A DNA stretch of 64,000 nucleotides, taken from contig CAZASN010000003.1 in assembly GCA_964487915.1 (NCBI GenBank), forward strand, positions 124,001 through 188,000. Direction: 5' to 3'. This stretch comes from Proruminimicrobium sp964487915 (GTDB lineage Bacteria > Elusimicrobiota > Endomicrobiia > Endomicrobiales > Endomicrobiaceae). A program made the translations under genes and the position numbers. Shown piece after piece: positions 59,427 through 64,000 of the stretch. Position 1 is the first letter of the stretch, and each line of letters starts with the position of its first letter. The notes under the pieces are model-generated. The model searched no databases. It had not been told where the DNA came from and saw only the letters and a list, made by a program, of their open reading frames with translations.

Positions 59427-62400
59427 TTACCAGTCTCTCTGATTCGCATCAATTTCCTGTCCTTTTATTTTTTTATCATTTTGAGGCTTATCCATATCGC
59501 CGTAAAAATTCAAAACGCGGTTTAAATCCTGATTCCCTATTTTCTGTCCTTTCACATCTTTATTTGCATCGGCGATGTTTTCATTTTGTTCCGAATCAAA
59601 ATCTGCGTCCAAATCCGTCATTTCAGCCATTGATTTTGAAAAATCGTCCGAAAGTTTATTTTTTTCCGTTTTTAACTCTTCTTCCGATTTCCTTAATTTG
59701 TTAAGTTTGGCGTCGGCTTCCGCAACTTTATTCCCGTATTCCCGCGATTCTTTTTCCATATTTTTATGCTTCTCCTTAATTTCATTAATTTCGTTTGAAT
59801 TCAATGTTCGTCCGGCTTGAAGTCTCTGATCCATTGTTTTGATCAATTCTCTTTCGGCATTTTTCATTTTTTCTTTTATATTTTCATTTTTATTTTCGCT
59901 ATATTGCCTTTTTAATCTTTCCATTTCTCTTTCAAGTTCCGCCTGCTTTTTCAAAATCCGGTCTAATTTTTCCTTCTCGCTTTTTAAATTATCCTGTTGT
60001 TTCTTCAATTCGGCGCTTAAAATATCTTTCTCGCTGTTTGCCCATTTTTGTCCGTGCTCGGCTTTCTGTCTGTTTTTTTCGGTCTCCATCTGTTCTTCTT
60101 TATTTTTATCAAGTTGTTTGTTTATATCTTTTATGTTTGTCTGTATTTTCTGCATTTGTTTCTTTAATGCGGCCGCTCTTTTGGCATTTTCGCTGTCCTG
60201 AAGTTTATTCTCGTTTTTTTCTTCCTGAATTTCATTTTTTATTTTTATGTTTTGTTTAAGATTTTTTATGTTTTCTTCCAGCATTTTTTGCTGCTGCAGT
60301 AATTTATTGTTTAATTTTCTTGTTTCTTCCTGCTGTTTTTTTAACTCATTTGCAGCGGCTTCCAACTGTTCCTGCTTAATTTTATTGCTTTCGGGATTAA
60401 CGCCTGATTTATTCTGATTGCGCCACATCTCGTTCATTATGCTCTCTTTTGATTTGGCGTTAAGAATGTTTATCTTTTGTTCGCTTATCTCTTTTATTTT
60501 ATTTTTGTTTTCATTTATCGCATCCTGGATAAATTTCTGCTCTTTTTCAATACTTTCGAATTTTTTAATGCTTTCTTCTTTTCTATTTTCTGTTGACTCA
60601 TTTATTTTATTTTCTTCATTTTCTATTGATTTCTTTATTTCTTCCAATTGTTTTGATTTTTGTCTTAACTGTTCAAGTCTTTTTTGAGCCTGCACTTTTT
60701 CTTTCAAACTTCTGTTTGTCGATTCAAGCTGAGTAAGAAGATCTTTTTGTTCCCGATTAATTTGAATTTGTTCCGTCTCCAACGCATTTTTTTCTTTTTC
60801 AATTTCATTTATGTTTTTTCTGATATCAAAATCTTTCGTTTTTTCAATTTTATAGTTATTTAAATCCGTCAGTTTATCATTGTTTTTCATATTTTCAAAA
60901 GACCGTTTTTTCTGATTTTCAAGAATATTTTGAAAATCATCTTTTGCATCTTCAAAATCAGTTGTTGCTTGTTTTTCCAAATTTTCCGTGTTTTCCTGCA
61001 AATACCGTTTATTGTTTATTAAATCTTCTTTAATTTTATTGTCTTTTTCTTTTCTTATGGCGTCTTCCAGCAAATGCATCTGCCTCTTATTGTTTTCAAT
61101 TTGTTTTTCAATAAGCCTTTTTTCCTCGTTTTTAGCTTTTGCAAGTTTCATATCAATATTTTCATTTAATTTTTTTTCGGCGAGATTTTGCCTGTCAGAT
61201 ATTTTTTTCAAATCTTCCTGATTAGCGTCTTTGTTTAAAATCGTTTTTTCAAGTTCGTATTTATTGTTTTGAACCTGCGCCGAATTTTTTTCATCGGCTT
61301 TTTGCTGTAAAATATTTTCCAACTCTTTCGTTTTTTGCTGCAATTCTTCTTCCAACTTATTCTGAAGCCGCAAATTTTCCGTATTACGGTTGTATTCTTT
61401 TGCCATTTCAGCTTTGAAATCTTTCATGTCTTTCTTAATCTTTTGAATAAGTTCCTGCCTTTGCGACTCTATATTATATTTATCTTTTTCAACGGCTTGT
61501 TCCTTACTCATTAATTCATTGATTTTTTCATTCTTACGCTGTTCGTCAGACATCTTTTCAACAGCCTTCCTTTCAGAATTCAATTTCATTTGTTTATTCA
61601 AAATTTCATCATAAGCGGCATCCAATTCTTTTTTTTGTCCGCTCAGAGAAACTGATTCCTGTTGTTTTTTTAATATATTATCTATTTGAGCTTCAATTTG
61701 CCGACGGTATTTTTCAATTTCGGTTTTTTGTATTAAATTTTGTTTTTCAAGTACAGCCAACACATCGTTCTCTATTTTAACTTTTGATTTTTCATCCAAT
61801 AAATCGCGGAATTTTTCAATATTTTCTTTTTGTTTTTCGTTTAGTTGATTTTGCATATCAAGTTTATTTTTTTCGCCGGATAACATTTCATCGTACTCTT
61901 GCATTTTCTTATCTCCGGCTATATTATCCAATTCGGCGGCATTATTTTTTAAAACTTCCAATTGTTTATTATAATTCTTATTCAGCAGTTGTTTTTTATC
62001 CGCAGCCATTTTCTGTATCAACGCGTTATTGTCAATCTGATGCTCATATCTGAGCATTTGAGGGATATTTTTATTGATATTTTCATAATTTTTCTGCTTT
62101 AAAATATCGTCGTGCTTTATATATATATCATTTAATTCTTTCGCCGCGTCTTCCAGTTTTTTTGCAGTTTCCAATCGGCGGTTTACAAAATTTTCCTTTA
62201 TATCAAGCATGTTTTTTTCAAATTCGTTTTTTATATTTATGCGTTGTTTCTGCAGCGACTCTATATTATTTTCAAGTCTGCCGATTTCCTGTTGTTTTAA
62301 AAGTTTTTTATTTAGCATATCGTTTAATTTGTTTTGCAGATTGTTTTTTGCCGCAATATCCTGAACAGAATTAATTTCATTTTCAATATCCGCTTTTTCA

Positions 62401-63758
62401 GCATCCATCAGGTTAAGAGAATTTACCGCTTCCTGTCTCTGCCGCATAAGCTGTTTTTCGTCATTAATATTTTTTTGCAGAATATTTTTATTAATCTCGG
62501 ATATTTCTTTTAAAATCTCGGATTGTTCGTTATTTGAATTTTCAAGTATTTTTTGCTTCTGTAAATTTATCTGTTCAAAAGCATTGCGCACATACGAATT
62601 GTTTTTTTGCTGATTCTGATATTCAATAATATCTTCGTGTTCATACGCGTACTTTGATTTTTTATTGATGTCTCCGTCCAAAGGAGGAACATTATAAACT
62701 ATCTGTTTCTTTTCCTCTTTTCTTTCTATACCGTCATAATCAACCTGGTTTAAATTGCGGTATATTACTTCTTTTTCTTCTTCTATTAAAACTTTCTTGT
62801 CGTCGGCATAACTCGGAGCGAAATATCCGTCAATAATTTTTTTCGGATTTATTACTTTTTCTGGTCTTACGACTTCCTGAAACAAATCGTCTTCCAGTTT
62901 TTCAAGCATATTAACTTTATTATCCGATTTTTTTAAATTTTCTCTCAGTTTCATTTCCAGATTTTTTTTCTGTTCTTTGAGTTTTAAATTTTCGGATATT
63001 TGTTCTTCGCTTAAATAGCTGCCGGAAGTTTGCTCCTGCATGCGGGAAATCGTCTTTTCCAAATCATTTTTTTTCGACAAAAGAGTTTGCCGTTCCTGCA
63101 TTAAATAATTCAAATCGTCTTTTATATATTTGGCGTTAATCTTATTTTTTTCTTCTGTATCCTTATATGTTTTTTGCAATTGTTCGTTTTTAATTTGTTT
63201 TTGTATGCCTGTTTCTTTTAAAATATCGTTAATTTTTGATTCTTCGCCGTTTATTTTATTTTTCTGTTCGGTTAAATCTTTCTTAAAGGCTTCCGTCATT
63301 TTTTCTATTTCTTCATTTTTTCTGATTAAATTTAAAATATACTCGGTATTATATATTGCATCCGCATCTTTGGGATTAAGAAACAGCGAATGTTTATAAT
63401 ATTCCAGGGCTTTATCATAGTCGTCATAAATAAAATAAATATTGCCGATGTTGTAATATATCTCGGATTTTACCGTATTATTTATTTCATATTCCCTCAA
63501 CATCTTTTCATATATATCCAATGCTTCTTCATAGTCTGAGATTTTATATTTCAAATTACCGTAATTAAATTTCAATATATAATTATCCTCGTTTTTTTTC
63601 AGTAATTTTTTCAACTCGGGTTCGGAATCTTTAAAATTCCCGTTTTTTAATTCATCCGCGATTTTGTTGTTTATCTTTTTGATGCTTATAAAATAATTAT
63701 ACGCTCCTATCATAAAAAACGTTGACAGAATAAATATAAATATTTTAAATTTATTCAT
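59427..63758 (-). CDS. Giant BatC-like protein: TPR head, about 1200-residue coiled coil, short BatC tail
   Basis: A 1443-residue protein in the batC position. Residues 7-24 are a membrane helix. Residues 35-155 carry three TPR-like repeats (IYYNIGNIYFIYDDYDKALE, DALEYYKHSLFL-like). Residues about 160-1390 are almost only Glu/Lys/Gln/Asn/Leu/Ile coiled coil, broken near 300-390 by a linker with VVRPEKVINPKKIIDGYFAP. The last 30 residues (LNRVLNFYGDMDKPQNDKK then EIDANQRDW) look like the usual BatC ending. Normal BatC proteins are a few hundred residues, so a very long stalk has been inserted. The TPR head probably faces the periplasm. Overlap with batB is 8 bp. Confidence 0.82.
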   Translation of the reverse strand: MNKFKIFIFILSTFFMIGAYNYFISIKKINNKIADELKNGNFKDSEPELKKLLKKNEDNYILKFNYGNLKYKISDYEEALDIYEKMLREYEINNTVKSEIYYNIGNIYFIYDDYDKALEYYKHSLFLNPKDADAIYNTEYILNLIRKNEEIEKMTEAFKKDLTEQKNKINGEESKINDILKETGIQKQIKNEQLQKTYKDTEEKNKINAKYIKDDLNYLMQERQTLLSKKNDLEKTISRMQEQTSGSYLSEEQISENLKLKEQKKNLEMKLRENLKKSDNKVNMLEKLEDDLFQEVVRPEKVINPKKIIDGYFAPSYADDKKVLIEEEKEVIYRNLNQVDYDGIERKEEKKQIVYNVPPLDGDINKKSKYAYEHEDIIEYQNQQKNNSYVRNAFEQINLQKQKILENSNNEQSEILKEISEINKNILQKNINDEKQLMRQRQEAVNSLNLMDAEKADIENEINSVQDIAAKNNLQNKLNDMLNKKLLKQQEIGRLENNIESLQKQRINIKNEFEKNMLDIKENFVNRRLETAKKLEDAAKELNDIYIKHDDILKQKNYENINKNIPQMLRYEHQIDNNALIQKMAADKKQLLNKNYNKQLEVLKNNAAELDNIAGDKKMQEYDEMLSGEKNKLDMQNQLNEKQKENIEKFRDLLDEKSKVKIENDVLAVLEKQNLIQKTEIEKYRRQIEAQIDNILKKQQESVSLSGQKKELDAAYDEILNKQMKLNSERKAVEKMSDEQRKNEKINELMSKEQAVEKDKYNIESQRQELIQKIKKDMKDFKAEMAKEYNRNTENLRLQNKLEEELQQKTKELENILQQKADEKNSAQVQNNKYELEKTILNKDANQEDLKKISDRQNLAEKKLNENIDMKLAKAKNEEKRLIEKQIENNKRQMHLLEDAIRKEKDNKIKEDLINNKRYLQENTENLEKQATTDFEDAKDDFQNILENQKKRSFENMKNNDKLTDLNNYKIEKTKDFDIRKNINEIEKEKNALETEQIQINREQKDLLTQLESTNRSLKEKVQAQKRLEQLRQKSKQLEEIKKSIENEENKINESTENRKEESIKKFESIEKEQKFIQDAINENKNKIKEISEQKINILNAKSKESIMNEMWRNQNKSGVNPESNKIKQEQLEAAANELKKQQEETRKLNNKLLQQQKMLEENIKNLKQNIKIKNEIQEEKNENKLQDSENAKRAAALKKQMQKIQTNIKDINKQLDKNKEEQMETEKNRQKAEHGQKWANSEKDILSAELKKQQDNLKSEKEKLDRILKKQAELEREMERLKRQYSENKNENIKEKMKNAERELIKTMDQRLQAGRTLNSNEINEIKEKHKNMEKESREYGNKVAEADAKLNKLRKSEEELKTEKNKLSDDFSKSMAEMTDLDADFDSEQNENIADANKDVKGQKIGNQDLNRVLNFYGDMDKPQNDKKIKGQEIDANQRDW

Positions 63759-64000
63759 TTTTTCCCTCTCTTCTGAAAACAGACAAATAAAAAGATATAC
63801 AAAACAAAATAAAAGCTAAAAATAAAAATATCTGGTATTGTTCTTCTCTTTTTACTTCTTTGCTGATTTCGTCTTTTGATTTATCAAGAGAATCGGCTAT
63901 CTGCAATATTTTAAAAATACTGTCGCGGTTTTCCGAAAGATTTATGTATTTTCCGCCGGTTTCATCGGAAATATACTGCAATGTTTCTTCGTCAAGCCTG
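63751..64000 (-). CDS. batB: BatB/BatA-like VWA protein, C-terminal fragment (cut by window edge)
   Basis: The last 82 codons enter from the right edge. LDEETLQYISDETGGKYINL is the end of a von Willebrand factor A domain as in BatA/BatB. A charged linker follows, then a membrane helix (YQIFLFLAFILFCISFYLSV) and a basic end. BatA and BatB have the same plan; I chose BatB because it normally precedes batC. The frame runs through the window edge with no start codon needed here. Confidence 0.8.
   Translation of the reverse strand, partial: RLDEETLQYISDETGGKYINLSENRDSIFKILQIADSLDKSKDEISKEVKREEQYQIFLFLAFILFCISFYLSVFRREGKNE

Noticed and set aside
59575..63399. Several plus-strand frames rich in Phe, Ser and Leu inside the giant gene
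   Set aside because: They are antisense of the Glu/Lys-rich coiled coil, with no ribosome sites and no continuity between them.
1..64000. CRISPR array, restriction-modification, toxin-antitoxin or prophage systems
   Set aside because: No regularly spaced repeats, methylase or nuclease pairs, integrases, transposases or phage structural genes are visible. The YwqK-like protein belongs to a family named after toxin-antitoxin use, but no partner gene is nearby.

Overview
The window comes from a low-GC Gram-negative bacterium using the standard code. The Gram-negative call rests on an LptD fragment, several exported proteins and lipoproteins, an outer-membrane-type barrel protein, and a Bat aerotolerance-type operon. 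The mix of NspC/CASDH polyamine synthesis, DUF3417-type glycogen phosphorylase, Tex, split CoaB and CoaC, and bactofilin with M23 peptidase would fit Elusimicrobiota (Endomicrobium-like). That taxonomic guess is inference and was not tested by any search. Nearly all of the window is ordinary chromosomal core. No prophage, insertion sequence, CRISPR array or classical defence island was seen.

Layout: (1) 1-4.1 kb, minus strand: mscL, then accD-folC-ROK kinase-lptD (lptD runs off the left edge). (2) 4.2-10.5 kb, plus strand: polyamine trio (nspC, carboxynorspermidine synthase, fold-I Orn/Lys/Arg decarboxylase), a DksA-like protein with a histone-like tail, panD, a sigma factor, apt and tRNA-Arg. 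(3) 10.5-12.5 kb: a palindrome-rich repeat patch, a barrel protein gene and an 820-bp AT-rich desert. (4) 12.5-19 kb: glycogen phosphorylase with a HAD phosphatase (minus), then a zinc-ribbon protein, tex and yajQ (plus). (5) 19-23.4 kb, minus: nucleotidyltransferase, metK, ahcY, then rplM-rpsI from their own promoter. (6) 23.5-29.7 kb, plus: an AT-rich island (TPR/radical SAM protein, exported flavodoxin, membrane glycosyltransferase), followed by M23 peptidase, bactofilin and a SurA-N protein. (7) 29.7-30.9 kb, minus: cutA, DUF4321, maf. (8) 30.9-36.4 kb, plus: an FMN riboswitch, ribD-ribE-ribBA-ribH and a DUF2207 protein. (9) 36.4-64 kb, minus: batB (cut by the right edge), a giant batC-like gene, batD, batE, nadD, yqeK, an LCP-like gene, rsfS, dnaE, the complete F-type ATP synthase operon with a MORN-repeat lipoprotein gene at its end, yebC, gmk, rpoZ, coaC, coaB, a family-4 UDG, priA, lemA and htpX.

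Genes that work together: the riboflavin operon makes FMN/FAD and is led by an FMN-sensing riboswitch. PanD, CoaC and CoaB all serve CoA synthesis. MetK and AhcY form part of the methyl cycle. GlgP mobilises glucan. NspC, CASDH and the decarboxylase form a carboxynorspermidine/carboxyspermidine-type polyamine route. M23 and bactofilin probably shape the cell wall. Promoters of the TTGACA-17-TATAAT class can be read in front of many of these units.

The most unusual points are the 1443-residue BatC-like protein, which is mostly coiled coil between a TPR head and a short tail; a strongly shortened ATP synthase delta subunit; two near-copy promoters in front of the ATP synthase operon; a MORN lipoprotein gene translationally linked to atpC; an exported flavodoxin beside a TPR/radical SAM protein; and the palindromic repeats next to the tRNA gene.
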